A stretch of 64,000 bases of DNA, from assembly GCA_021234155.1 (NCBI GenBank), contig JAJEKV010000097.1, positions 3,414,074 through 3,478,073 of the forward strand, read 5' to 3'. The translations under genes were made by a program, and so were the position numbers. Of this stretch, positions 1-11,622 are shown in pieces; within the stretch, counting starts at the first letter, position 1, and each line of letters starts with the position of its first letter. The stretch comes from Isoetes taiwanensis. Its lineage: Eukaryota; Streptophyta; Lycopodiopsida; Isoetales; Isoetaceae. The notes beneath the pieces were generated by a model. The model saw only the letters and a list, made by a program, of their open reading frames with translations. It had not been told where the DNA came from and made no database searches.

Positions 1-303
1 GGTCTGCAATACTTGTGCATTGGCAAAGCTGGTATAATTCTCCATTAGCTTCAAATGGTTTCACCTATAAAAAAAGGGGAATATTGTCATAACAATATAG
101 CTAATAGAAATGGATGCACAGACCTACAACATGCTTACAATGAACCAAAATATATTATTTTACAAAATAATCAAACCAATTGATAGATTTTGTAATGTTC
201 TCATCATAGAAAAATGGCTTTCAATTTAATTTGCAAGCGATAATGTTATTTTACATCTTTTAACCCTAAAAGAACCATTTTCATCAGTTTTAAAAATGGA
301 ATA
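1..303. other. AT-rich flank, no gene seen
   Basis: Low-complexity AT-rich sequence up to the start of the first LTR. I see no open frame, RNA gene or repeat here. Confidence 0.6.
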
Positions 304-2170
304 TGTGACGTTCCTCTAAAATGTACAATATAAATACATATAATTCTAGGCTATGTCACCATACAATCCTACCTTAGTAGCCTTGTTATACCATAGGGTG
401 TGGATAAGGGAGCATGGCTAAGTTATTCACATAACTTAGCCAACCTTAGGCATAGGACCATTTCCACATGGCCCCATCCTATTGGGCACCTGCCACACGG
501 ACGCACCCAATTGGAGCCACGAGGCATGACATGACAACCCTAATATATTAATGGCCAAACCCTAACCCTATGCCATTTTTTTTGGCTCCAACAGTCCTAG
601 AACCTTGTTCGCGCTCAAAACTCCGTTTCGAGAACTGTCTGTTGTGGCATAGCATAGCACAGCAGCCCCCAGAGCGTGGGCACATCAGAAGGAGTGGGAG
701 CTACTTCGAACCTTTTGCAGGGCCATGGAGACGCCAGGAGCAGGTGGAAATTCCTCCAGAGTAGGTATTTGAAGTAGAGTCCCTTGTAGATCATCTGGAA
801 TTTAAGATTCCAGATGAGTTAGCATTTCGTATCTCTAATAAAGCCATTCTAGAACTCTTAGTTTGGATCTCAAACCCTAATGAATGAACCCTAACTGTAA
901 GTTAGATGCATGTGATTAGGATTAGATGTTATTCTCATTATTTGTCATGTTATGTGGATATATGATATTGTTTGATCATGTTTACTCCTCTTGTATTAGA
1001 GAGGAGGGTAGATACCTAGTAGCCATTATTTAGATGATGCTCCTTGCGGCCTGTGCATAAGAGCCCACTTGGCTACGGGGGCTATGGAGTGATTAAGCAC
1101 CACATAACGGGGTTAGTGGCAAAGTGGAGGGAGGTTCCTGCTGAGCGCGGCTACTGGGGACCCATAGCGGGCTAGGCCTATAGTCGGTCACTTCGTGCAG
1201 GCCAGATATGGGTCCGACACTTCCTGGATCAATGGGGTCGCCCTGACTCTCAAGAGTTGCAGGCGTCTAGCCGTCCATGGAGCCATTGTTCCCCAGGAAG
1301 GGGAGATGCAACACTTCCTATCTCATCAGACTTGGGAGATGATATCACTTCCAATGGGTGATATCATGAGACTACGACTTTGGCAGTTTATAGTCATGCC
1401 AGAGCCCGATTTAGCCCATCTCCAAAGTATGCACAGGAGGGGCAAATGGAGAGGTCAACCCTAGCCATTGTCTATAGCCAGCCCTGCCATTGTTATGTCT
1501 CGATCTGCTTTATCTTGAGGCCCAGTCATCAGTCTATCTTTCCCTTATGAGCTGAGCCTGGGTAGGAGCTTATGTGTTTTACGATATGTTGTTATCATTG
1601 ATATACCTATGGATGGATGGACATGCTACCCTTCGTGGTAGTTGATTATGTTATATTGTTGCCAGTGCTAACATTATAGTATGCTTCCACTGTTATAGGA
1701 GCCCATAGAGGGACGGGCATGAAAGACACCTCCGTGTTTCCCTACCCGCATCCTGGCCATCCCAAGAACGGGGCAGACGGAGGGCCCATGTAGCAGATGA
1801 TACTGGATGGGGGATTTCCCGTAGAGAGTACGACGGTGCGTCGTATACTTTAGGGGAGCGTCACAATGGTATCAGAGCAACGTTCTTGATGGGCCAAGAG
1901 CTCGAACCTTAACTAAGTAGATTGACCGACCTAGTAGAGTATGGAATGAGAATTCTAACATTGAACCTCGAAAGTGGGAATTTTTTTTTCCCAAGTAGCA
2001 GGGTCATAGAGTTAGGATACATCATAGATTCAGGGGAAAACAATGAGTCAAACGAGCATTCTAATAAATTTAAGTGGAAATTATACATTGGCATCAAATT
2101 TTACGCAAGATGGGCCGAAGAATCACCCAAATCCGAGACCTGGGTGAAAATGGTGCAAATTCATCATTAA
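304..2170 (+). mobile_element. Truncated Ty3-type LTR retrotransposon (5' LTR plus leader)
   Basis: The LTR runs 304-1865, from TGTGACGTTCC to GCGTCACA, giving terminal inverted hexamers TGTGAC/GTCACA. A primer-binding site TGGTATCAGAGC (initiator Met tRNA) lies one base downstream at 1867-1878. About 300 bp of leader follows, then the element stops being recognisable. The LTR starts and ends like the LTR at 10117-11609 and shares blocks such as the stretch around 1425-1475, so the two belong to related but clearly distinct subfamilies. A short hairpin (TACGACG/CGTCGTA, 1829-1845) sits 20 bp from the LTR end, in the same place as a longer hairpin in the other LTR. No gag or pol is present. 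The truncation point between 2170 and 2240 is approximate. Confidence 0.8.
1867..1878 (+). promoter_or_regulatory. Primer-binding site for initiator Met tRNA
   Basis: TGGTATCAGAGC, exact match to the usual plant LTR-element PBS, one base after the LTR end. Confidence 0.9.
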
Positions 2171-2237
2171 AACCCCAAACCATTAGAAAATTAAGAATTC
2201 AAAAAAAAAATGATGAAAAGGGAATAACCATTAATAA

Positions 2238-2765
2238 GTGTGGCTAGTTAATAGGAGTAATAATGATAATGGAATATTCTCTAACATGGAGAGCATCTTT
2301 TCCCTTTTAAACACCATTTTAGCCATCTTTTGGTTCAGTTTCAAGACACTCTTAGTCGCTTACATGTTCTTCAGCATGGCAACCATCTCAGAGGGACTAG
2401 TTTCTCAGTACATGAGGACCTCTCCCCTCTTCAGTTGTGTAACCGTAAAGAGGAGCTCTGCAAGGTGAGGGCAGCCCACCTGCAAAAGAAATGGGCAGTG
2501 TACAGGGGAGGCGCAACAATTATTCTAGATCAATGGCCTTCCAATCCTTGGACAGGCTATGTCTAGATAATTTTAGAAGCACAAAATTACCACTAGCATT
2601 AGCATTATCTTCTTCTTGGTATTCTTTTAATATTTGGTTCTTGTGTTTGGTGACGGGGCCTAGTCTCCAGGTTTTAGATGGGCTGTTGCCCTTGCATGTG
2701 CCGTCCCATAACCCGTTGGGTTCCAGTGGACGTAAAAATTCATCTTATCTTATCTTATCTTGATC
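2238..2765 (+). pseudogene. LINE remnant: ORF1-like tail plus 3' end with (TTATC)n tail
   Basis: Around 2355-2540 one frame reads FSVHEDLSPLQL, then KWAVYRGG and a short end. This resembles the C-terminal part of ORF1 (gag-like) proteins of some non-LTR elements. About 100 bp later comes a 3' end (2690-2762) with the block CCGTTGGGTTCCAGTGGACG followed by TTATC repeats. That block matches the ends at 8135-8191 and 38603-38676. An ORF1 end this close to the LINE 3' tail implies the RT gene is missing, either by internal deletion or because the unit is non-autonomous. The ORF1 identification is from pattern only; the tail relationship is strong. Confidence 0.5.
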
Positions 2766-3427
2766 TCCAACTTAAATTAATCAGTTTTCCTAGCCATAAG
2801 GTGTAAAAGTTGTGGTTTTGGTATGTTATAACAAGGTTTTTAAAGGTTTTGAATGGGTATTCGTAGCATTATACGTATAATGCTGATGGTGGAGCCTAGA
2901 CTTTGGTTTTTTTGAGAGAAGCGAGGAGTGGAATATAGAAGGCTGAAGTCGTTTATCTGATACAGATGTCGATCTTCTGCCTGCATGTTGGCGTCTGGGC
3001 GAGGGGGCCGGCATGGCGTAGATTTATAGAGGGCATGCGGTTCCAGGTAAGTGATGTTTGGAAGCCTTGCTAGAAAGTCTGGAGACGATTGAGAGGTCAT
3101 AAGTTAAGCTCGATCCTGCTCTGTTCTTTCAAGCTGTGCTAGAAGTTGCTGGAGATGGCGCCATATCTAGGTAAGGCAGAGGTTCACAGGAGGGTTAACT
3201 CCCTCGGACTAAGTTCTTTGTGTTGAATTGGATCAGGGCTACGATTACATATGAGATGCCATCAGAAAATGGACCTTCCAGACAACACCAGTAAAGCAGT
3301 TTTGGGACTTAGAAGAAGGGGCATCATAGCTGGAGCTTTAATCTGCCCATGCACAGGCTGTAAGAAGCCCCTTCTTTGATGAGGAACTTGTATTATCATA
3401 ATAGCGCCATATACAGTTCTTCTTAGC
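2766..3427. other. No gene seen
   Basis: Mixed-composition sequence with short open frames only. Nothing recognisable on either strand. Confidence 0.5.
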
Positions 3428-4380
3428 ATAGTTTATTTTTAATTGCAAATTTGTGCAAACAAAGTGTTGCATACTTTACACTTGTTGTTGCTGCCGTTGG
3501 CAGACAAGTACATGAGGCTCCACGGTTTCAGCTTGAGATTCATAAGCACTTGTGTACATCTTGAAAGAATGTATGGTTCTTTATTAAGTTTGTAGAAATA
3601 TGTAGTGCACACAGGTCGTGTCTATATTTTAGAAGGTTAGCATTTGTCCTAAAAGTGCAAGTGACATTCTGAATTCTGGAATGCACAGTTTATTTTTAAC
3701 TGCAAATTTGTGCACACAAGGTGTTGCATACTTTACACTTGTTGTTGCTGCCGTTGGCAGACAAGTACATCAGACTCCACGGTTTCAGCTTGAGATTCAG
3801 AAGCAATTGTGTACATCTTGAAGGAATGTATGGTTCTTTAATAAGTTTGTAGAAATATGTAGTGCACACAGGTCGTGTCTATATTTTAGAAGGTTAGCAT
3901 TTGTCCTAAAAGTGCAAGTGACATTCTGAATTCAACTGCAAATTTGTGCAGGCAAGGTGTTGCATACTTTACACTTGCTGTTGCTGCCGTTAGCAGACAA
4001 GTACATCAGGCTCCACGGTTTTAGCTTGAGATTCAGAAGCAATTGTGTACATCTTGAAAGAATGTATGGTTCTTTATTAAGTTTGTAGAAATATGTAGTG
4101 CACACAGGTCGTATCTATATTTTAGAAGGTTAGCATTTGGCCTAAAAGTGCAAGTGACATTCTGAATTTTTGAATGCATAGTTTATTTTTAACTGCAAAT
4201 TTGTGCAGACAAGATGTTGCATACTTTACACTTGCTGTTGCTGCCATTGGCAGACAAGTACATCAGGCTCCACAGTTTCAGCTTGAGATTCAAAAGCACT
4301 TGTGTACATTTTGAAAGAATGTATGGTTCTTTATTAAGTTTGTAGAAATATGTAGTGCACACATGTAGTAGACATATTTT
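3428..4380. repeat. Four-unit tandem repeat, unit about 250 bp
   Basis: Units start near 3428, 3684, 3933 and 4178 (lengths about 256, 249, 245 and 203). Each carries the blocks ACTGCAAATTTGTGC, TTGCATACTTTACACTTG, GAAATATGTAGTGCACACA and CTAAAAGTGCAAGTGACA. Units differ at a few percent of positions; the third lacks about 25 bp at its left junction and the fourth is cut short. No long open frame runs through the array. It could be a local satellite or duplicated UTR sequence. Confidence 0.9.
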
Positions 4381-4404
4381 GAAGCATCCTGTGTAATGCT
4401 ATAT

Positions 4405-4465
4405 TAAGCCATAAGGTTCTCAACTTGGGTCTGCCTCATATGGCAGGGGGTTCAAGTCCCCTTTT
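4405..4465 (+). other. tRNA-like fragment (B box and variable-arm hairpin)
   Basis: GGGTTCAAGTCCCC (about 4446-4460) fits a T-arm/B box with a 4-bp stem. It is preceded by CTGCC-TCATAT-GGCAG, a 5-bp hairpin where a class II (Leu/Ser) variable arm would be. No convincing acceptor stem, A box or anticodon arm is present, so this is at best a tRNA or tRNA-derived SINE relic. Confidence 0.25.
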
Positions 4466-5240
4466 TTGCATGGTGTTGTCTAATTGACTTGTATGTTGAC
4501 TTGTATCAACGGTTCATAAATCTTATGGCGAGGTGGAAATGCCAGTTTGACCCCATCACGGATTCAGTGGACAGTCTACAATGCGTTGGAAGGAATAAGA
4601 GAAGGAATATTACAATGATCAATGGCTAGGAATGAGCGATAAGAAGGAATAGCGATCTGAGCCATAAGACGTGGCACGCATCAAGTGCACAGCACAGAAA
4701 GTTAGAAGCCCTCAGTGCGGGGAGTGGCAAGAAGACCCCCGAGCACCTAAGACCGAGGGAGCGCGAGGGTGAAGAGGCCAGCACTTCGGACTCCACGGAC
4801 GAGACCTACCACACCACGGATGAGCGAAGGGACTCAGCACACCGACGAGCGGGATATGCTCTCCAGGAGTGAGGAGAGACCCCAGTAGTAGCAGCAACAA
4901 GAAGAGCAGCATCGTTAACTTTAACCTTCATATTTTCTAGAATTCCAAAGCAAACGCTTGAATCATCAACGAACTCATTGAGCGAATTGTTTTACAATGC
5001 ACAATCAAATAATATACTTTCCCAAAATCAAAATTTTAGAGATTCAACTCAAACTTCAGTGCACAAGATCCAAACATAACTTATGCGCTCTCGACAACCC
5101 TTTTGGTTATGCCTTGGTTTGCTGCAATAACTATAATGAAGAGGACATTTTTCCGTGCCAAAATCCTCTGTCCAGATTCTTCTCTTCCTTGGACATCCTG
5201 GAGGACGATGTGTCTTTGGTGGGAGCAATTTCTCATCCCC
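4466..5240. other. No gene seen
   Basis: GC-richer stretch 4680-4910 between AT-rich flanks. Only short unrecognised frames on both strands. Confidence 0.5.
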
Positions 5241-5579
5241 TTATTCTTTTTGCCACTGTTCTCTTAGAAGAAGAGGATGAATAATGTGAATATAGGGGTC
5301 ACAGTATGCTCTCAATGTATACGCGTAAATGACTGGATATGCTCTTTGTGCGCATGGCAATCCACTTACTTGCCACACATTACAAGAGCAAGCTCCTATT
5401 TCCATGTTCACCATGGGACTATACTTTTGTGATACAATCTCAAACTCTTGATAGATTGCAGGAATAATCTGATAATGCCTAGCATATTCATCTCCATTCT
5501 TGATTTCAAGTGCTACACTCGCCACATACATATATGACTCCAAGACCTGGATGTCAAATTTATCATCAAAATAGAACAC
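5241..5579 (-). pseudogene. MULE transposase C-terminal fragment (SWIM zinc finger)
   Basis: A 112-residue minus-strand frame contains CSCNVWQVSGLPC followed by AYCDPYIH. This is the order seen at the end of MuDR-type transposases: SWIM zinc finger (CxC...PCxH), then a Y-x-DPY segment. The expected histidine after PC is Q here, consistent with decay. Only the last fifth of a normal transposase remains; no DDE core or terminal inverted repeats are seen. A second, more eroded copy of the same segment lies directly downstream at 5637-5905. Confidence 0.7.
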
Positions 5580-5636
5580 AATAAGCTAAATTAGAAGAGT
5601 CCTTGTATTAAATAAAATAGCGGCAATTGCATGTGC

Positions 5637-5905
5637 ACACAGCAATCCACTTATTTGCCACACATTGCAAGAGCAAATCCTATTCTCAAATTCACCACGT
5701 GACTAGACTTTTGTGATACAATCTCAAACTCTTGATAGATTGCAAGAATAATCTGATATTTCCTCACGTGTTCATCTCCATTCTTGATTTCAAGTTTTGG
5801 GCTAGCCATACATATATGTGATTTTCAAGACTTGGGTGTCGAATTTATCATAGCATATAATAGAATTGGAAGCTGAATTAGGAGAGTTTCTTCTCTGAGA
5901 ACATC
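5637..5905 (-). pseudogene. Second, eroded copy of the MULE fragment
   Basis: Direct repeat of 5354-5610. Shared blocks include GATACAATCTCAAACTCTTG, ATAATCTGATA and CATCTCCATTCTTGATTTCA. It carries more indels and no open frame. A short third echo of its right edge (TTGGAAGCTAAATTGAGAG) occurs near 5975-6005. Confidence 0.75.
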
Positions 5906-6640
5906 TTAAATGCATGACTTGAATCATGGAAGAAGAGACAAAGGACATGAAATTTCAAAATTGAAAAGGGACATTGGAAGCTAAATTGAGAGCCTTTCTT
6001 CTCTAGTAAAATATAATGCCATAATCAAAATCATTAAAGAATAGCTCTCAGCAACTAATAACCATTTCCTTATTCCACACTTATTTCTAATAGGAACCTA
6101 ATTATTTGGAATGGAATGAAATAAAAAGGAAATATACATGATCATGCAAAAGCATCGTTGAAATAGGACCCTCGATCGGCCAAAAACCTGCTAGTTTCTG
6201 CACCAAAAAGATGCTCTTCTGTTGAGGTTCTTTCTGTTTTCCTTTAACCGCGAATAGTTTGGCTATAGTCCTAGGGGATCTACCTTCTTTAGATGGGACA
6301 TGCCACCTTCATGCATAGAGTAGCCGAAAAACCCCTAGTATACGTGTTTCTGATAGGCAAATTTGACCCATTTCCATGTGGTTTTATAACTAGAAAAACA
6401 TTCACACATCTATGACCCCTAGTATACATACGAAAAAGGGTAAACAATTGCCCCCTCCCATTAATGCATGTGGTTTTGACAGGTTCCACAAGGTGACGCC
6501 CCTTGGCTATAGTTTATTTTGGTTAGTAAAGGATTTGGAATTAAGAAAATTGACGGACAAGTGAAAATGTCAACAGTTTTTATATGTATGCTCGCTCTTT
6601 ATTCCGTTCTCGAAATGATTATATACTTCTACTTTCAATC
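5906..6640. other. No gene seen; short internal repeats
   Basis: A CCCCTAGTATAC block occurs twice (near 6333 and 6417) with similar flanks. Otherwise nothing recognisable. Confidence 0.5.
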
Positions 6641-6651
6641 CAAGACGTTTA

Positions 6652-6828
6652 TTGAGCACAATGCAATTGAATCACCTCCTACACTCCCTATTCGATAAGA
6701 ACACATCTGACTGGCTTTCTTCATATGTAACACAAAGATACACAAATTCAAAATGTGAGAATATGGAAGCTGCTTCTCAAGTATTTTACAACATGCCCAC
6801 ATTGAACGATATGATATGGAAAACAAGG
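6652..6828 (+). pseudogene. PPR protein fragment, upstream part
   Basis: The frame reads KCENMEAASQVFYNMP, close to the P-L-S type PPR motif of plant organelle RNA-editing factors (typically KCGNMEAARQVFDKMP), preceded by degenerate PPR-like residues. It is cut just after MIWKT by an insertion at about 6829. The same kind of motif chain resumes at 7829, so this is one pseudogene split in two. No start codon context, signal or full motif set remains. Confidence 0.7.
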
Positions 6829-7828
6829 ATTCTAGAATGGGACTCGCATCGAAACCAACAAACCGCCCGACTTAGACTTGCTTCTCATTCATCTCAGCAG
6901 ATTTTCTACAATGGTGGATAGTGGGTAGCCGCACACATGCGAACTACCCATAAAAAATAAAGGGAAAATCCAATTATATCATTTGGACCCCAACAAAATA
7001 CAATGCTAATAGAGACTGGGCTAGTGTACCTGCCGAAAGCTTATCACCGGGATTAAAAAACCCCACCCTTTTGGGTTTTCGAGGAAAAACGGGCTTGGAC
7101 AAACGTAAGGCATAAAAATCGCTCCCAAAACCCACGAATGGAAAAGTCGAAACAGATGCCGCTCGCTAACCTGTACCTGCACATCACCAACAAAACAACA
7201 AAACAAACCAAACCTCCCGTGGAGGGTTTCTGTAGCGTGCCACGCGATAAAAATACAATAACAAAGAAGGGGGGGGGTGGGTTCAAAGAGAATAAGGTAC
7301 CGCTGAGAGAGAAGAGGAAGCGCCGATGAGAAGTCGGGCGTAAACGCAACCTAAAATAGCGAAAGTCCCAACTAGAACGGGCATCGCCCCGCATGCATGC
7401 AAAACATGCATGCTCGTCCCATTCTAGAATGGCGATCCGATGTCTCCGGATCGATGGGATTCTAGAATGGGACTCGCGATGAAACCAAAACCGCCCAAAT
7501 ACCAAAGGACTTCCTTAACAAACTAGGATCGAGGGCCGAAGGTCACGGGATGAAGGCTAAAAGGCCGGAAGAATGGGCAAAGACATGAAAAAATGCCAAA
7601 TTGGCCAAACCAGTAGGGAAGAAGCCCCTCCCCGCACCGAAACAATTCAAAGAGAATAAGGTACTGCTGAGAGAGAAGAGGAAGCGCCGATGAGAAGTCG
7701 AAGCAGAAACGCGCCTAAAATAGCGAAGTCCCAACCAGAACGGGCATGCGCCGCCCGCATGCATGCAAAACATGCATGCTCGTCCCATTCTAGAATGGCG
7801 ATCCGATGTCTCGGATCGATGGGATTAT
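6829..7828. mobile_element. About 1 kb insertion splitting the PPR pseudogene
   Basis: The PPR reading is broken at about 6829 and resumes at about 7829. The insert begins with ATTCTAGAATGGGACTCGC, which recurs at about 7459. Near the right end is the opposite orientation, CGTCCCATTCTAGAAT, so the ends are related as inverted repeats. Inside is a direct repeat of about 180 bp (7284-7470 and 7649-7825) containing GCATGCATGC and AACATGCATGCTCGTCCC. No transposase frame is visible. It is probably a non-autonomous DNA transposon, possibly two nested copies. Class and target duplication are not established. Confidence 0.5.
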
Positions 7829-7963
7829 GGGATGTGACATGCAAAGATATGTGGTGGGGAGCACTCGAAGTATTTTCTGCATAAGCAGGAGGGCATGATA
7901 CCAAATAAATGTACTTTTACTAGTACCGTGGCAAACCTTGAGACTGGTCAGCTGTACATTTAG
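7829..7963 (+). pseudogene. PPR protein fragment, downstream part
   Basis: The frame 7886-7963 reads EGMIPNKCTFTSTV then ANLETGQLYI and stop, the canonical PPR sequence following an 'M-Q-x-EG' helix. Just upstream WWGALEVFSA is the preceding helix in a shifted frame. Together with 6652-6828 this rebuilds a single PPR tract interrupted by the 1 kb insertion. Confidence 0.75.
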
Positions 7964-8134
7964 CTACCAATAACATGAATTCAAGTTTTCTATACCTGAA
8001 ATCTACATCAATTTGTTCCATTTGTCTAACATAAATATAACCACATTGTGAATATGGGACACATTTCATAAATTTGACTTTGGAATAGACATATTATAAG
8101 TATACTATCTAGATCTAGTGGCTCTCTTTTTTTG

Positions 8135-8191
8135 TTTGGGTCCCATAGGCCAATTGGTCTCCGTGGACGCTAAAAAATCTATTCTATTCTA
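8135..8191 (+). repeat. Very short LINE/SINE 3' end with (TATTC)n tail
   Basis: GGGTCCCATAGGCCAATTGG, then GTGGACGCTAAAAAATC and a TATTC repeat. It matches the 3' end of the LINE at 38603-38676. Only the last ~55 bp are present, so this is an extreme 5' truncation or a SINE borrowing the same tail. Confidence 0.65.
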
Positions 8192-10116
8192 TGATGATTA
8201 TGGGGTTTTTCTTAATGACCTTGAGAATTTCAAGACCAATGAACTTCCCTATATGTTGTAGTGATTGTTCAAATATTAGAGAATTTGACAGTTTCTGCAA
8301 CAGTCCAGAACTGCATCCTTGGGTTTTCCTAGCATAAACAGGCCTAAATCTTGCTAAAATTGAAAGTATTTGTCTATTTATGATAGAACACATTGATTTC
8401 TATGTTTTTCGTTTTGGTTGCTATCATCTAATATCCGTGGAGGCGGACAAACCCTATTTTATTCAAAAATGCTGCTTGCGGTTTAGGAATTATTTCTCTC
8501 TTATTATTACAAGTTTTGACTTAGTTCTTGTGGCCATGGGTTCTTAACTATATGAAGTACAATCTTATGTTTTTTTGGAGTGTTCATAAGTTATATCAAC
8601 TTCAAAATCTAAAAGAGAATTTCCTATGCAGAATTTAGGACAAAATTTTATATTAAGAATGCTCCAAAATTACCACCTGTAGGTGTCATGAGGGTTTATT
8701 CTTATTTCTACATCAAAAATTACTCTATCAACTTGTATATAGTGTAATAATTAGGCTTTAACCATGCAATTAACTATATTTAAAGATGATGTACATCCAT
8801 AGGATTAACACATTAGAGGTTAAAAATTTGAGTTAATTCCAAAATTATAGGCTAAAAACTCATCACTTACTAGCTAGTGATGTCTATTGATGAATGAAAG
8901 TGAAGATCGTGAAGTTTAAGTATAAGAATAAAAAATTAAATCATATTACCTTTGATGCGTCTTTCTCAGCTTTGTAGAGAACATGCTATATTTCTCCAAA
9001 TAAGCCTTCCAAATGGTTCAAAATATGACAAGGGACATATATATAGATTCCTTATGTAGGTTGTGGCTTTCTTGCAAAGACATATGGAGAAACATGGTTA
9101 TTGTTTACTAGTATAAAACTGGTATATCCATTGTTGCTACAAATCATTAGAGTTTTAGTAGGATAATGTTACAAATAGGTCATCTTTCATATACACTATA
9201 TTTTTCATGAGTGCGGGCCTGCCTTTGCAATATAACTCTCTATTTTTATATTGAAATAATGTATTATTTGAAAGATACGAATATAATTAAGCATGAACCA
9301 TTTATGGTCCATAACTAAACCAATTATATGGAGCATATATATCTCTCACTAGCCCTATCCATTTTGTCCCCATAATGATACCATGGTTTCTTACCTTTCA
9401 TAATCATATTTTTTGAAAAGTGTGAGTGGAAGTCCATGTAGATTCAATTGGCGAATAAGTACCGCATAAATTCACGGTTGTTTGTGCTTAAACATTGCCA
9501 AATTATGCAAGCTCGTATAACCATTTAATTTTATCCTATAGAGAATTGTACGTATAAGCTATATTCTAAAATTGAGATCAAAATTGATTAAGGTGTTGTC
9601 TCTAGTAGTTGTCTCTAGCAGTCTAACTTGACTTTTTATAGTCATAAACTTCCATATTTTTCTTTCAATTTTTATGCATTGATTTCATGACATGGGACAT
9701 TTTGAGAATGTGATTTTTCAAAGTCACATCTCGAGGCATAAATCTAGAATATATATAGAAGACATATTTGAATTTAATGCTATAAAGTTTAATCCAAATC
9801 TCAAGATTATGATCAACAAATATTTTCATTATTAAAGTAAATCAGAAGCTATCCATATCACAAAATTCAACTTGAGGTCAATTAACATAAGAAAGTTATT
9901 GATTTTAAATGGACCTATGGACCAGTAATGGGCTCAGGTACAGAAACCTTTCTTGATTTCTTGTGACCATGTTTTTTGTGTTTTTAATGAGCTTGTTTTT
10001 GCATTGGTTTCATATCATTTTGAACTTTCATACTATGATTTTTAGAGGACATCATAGAGTAAGTTTTGCTCTATATGGGGAAATATTAATTATTATTACA
10101 AGTTACCTAAAATTGA
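8192..10116. other. Long AT-rich stretch, no gene seen
   Basis: Strongly AT-rich sequence without recognisable coding, RNA or transposon signals. The chromovirus is inserted at its right end; the five bases before its LTR are ATTGA. Confidence 0.55.
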
Positions 10117-11609
10117 TGTGACATTCCAGTACGATATACGGTCTTAAGGCGATATCGAGAATTTGCCGAATCACGCAGCATTACCGCGCCATTTCAAACG
10201 ACGTGTACGCCAACGTGTAACCAAGCAAGGGCGCCCTAGGGGGCAACTTGCAAGGGTGCGCACACTTAGCAATGTGCACACCTTAAACCTTTAACCCATT
10301 AAAGGCAGACCAAGGGTCATGGAAACCTTAAACCTAACTGAGAGCCTATGTAAGGTAACCAAACCCTAATTCTTCCCTGTTCGTCCACGAACCTTCCGAG
10401 CTCCAGTTCGCGCGCCAGAGGAGTCAAATCCAACTCCCAAGATCTGCCCGTGCGCCTTAGCTCGTCGATTCTCCTTCCGACCGCATCCCCAAGCGAGCAA
10501 TGATATGGGCGCCTTGGGATCAAGAGGAGGAACCGGGGATCGGGTATTTAGTCGATTTAATAGCCTAAACCGTATTCCAGCCATCGAACCAATAGGTTTA
10601 GCCTATTAAATTACCCTTAGTAGCCAAGCAGATCCCCAGATTGACCCTAACTAAAGAACCTAACTCTATGATATAGATTAATTCTTATTCTTTAGTTCTA
10701 TGATGATGTGATGGACGGATGAATTCTGTGGACTCATTGTATTGGGAAGGGGGGGAGAGACTTAAAGCTTAGTAGTTGATGCTCCTAGCTAGCCTCCTTA
10801 GCACACTTGTAGATTCGCCTGTGTACAAGAACCACACACGGTTTGGGGTGAAGGGGCCGGCCGGCTCAAAAGGAGGTTCGTGTTCTGACTCTTGACCAAT
10901 CCCTCTGGTGTGTAAAGTCTACCGGGGATCAATGTAGACTAGGTCTAATGGCTTGCCACTGAGTGTGGGTAAGGCATGCTCGACACCCGTGGAGTGGTGT
11001 TCACTTTCCAGTGGATTAAGTCGGATAAGGGCAGTGGCCCTCTAGTCACCTTGAGTCAGCATGGAGATCTCTGGTGGGAGTGATCCCTACCTACTGGGGA
11101 GATGCAACCCAGGAATAGCCCCTTTGGCTATGCATCCGGTGGGCTACAGTCAGGTCCCAACACTCTTCAACCTACTCTGCAAAGTGTGCACAGGAGGGGC
11201 GGATGGAGTGGACAACCCTAGGCCATGTTCTCATGCCAGACAAATCCATTGTCATGATTCTGTCTGCAATGAACTCTAGAGACCCAAGCTTGTCAGTCCT
11301 TCCCTGGAGTCTGAGCCTTGGGTAGGAATCCACTTGTATCGTGCTGATCTTTGTCTATGCAGATGTTGATGTGCCACCCTTCGGGGTGGATATGTGATGA
11401 TTATGTGTACTGACATGTATGTTTACGCTTCCGCAGCTAGGGAGACCCTGAGGGAGACGGGGTAAAATGACCCCTTCACTCTTCCCACTGGGACTCGTTA
11501 CGGGTGCAGTGATATGTGGAGGGCCCTGTATCAGCATGGAGCTGGTATGGGGGGATGAACTCCTGTTTGTATACGGTGGGTGCACCGTATACGAGTAGGG
11601 GACGTCACA
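10117..11609 (+). repeat. 5' LTR of the chromovirus
   Basis: 1493 bp, starting TGTGACATTCC and ending ACGTCACA, with the usual TG...CA ends and a perfect terminal inverted hexamer TGTGAC/GTCACA. The first half is almost identical to the 3' LTR at 30974. A hairpin with a 10-bp stem (GTATACGGTG / CACCGTATAC, 11569-11592) lies 17 bp before the end. Confidence 0.92.
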
Positions 11610-11610
11610 G

Positions 11611-11622
11611 TGGTATCAGAGC
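11611..11622 (+). promoter_or_regulatory. Primer-binding site for initiator Met tRNA
   Basis: TGGTATCAGAGC one base after the LTR end. Confidence 0.92.

Noticed and set aside
550-575. Telomeric repeat CCCTAAA inside the first LTR
   Set aside because: Only two degenerate units (CCAAACCCTAACCCTA); not a telomere tract.
4405-4465. Functional tRNA gene
   Set aside because: The T-arm and variable-arm hairpins are present, but no acceptor stem, A box or clear anticodon arm; kept only as a weak tRNA-like relic.
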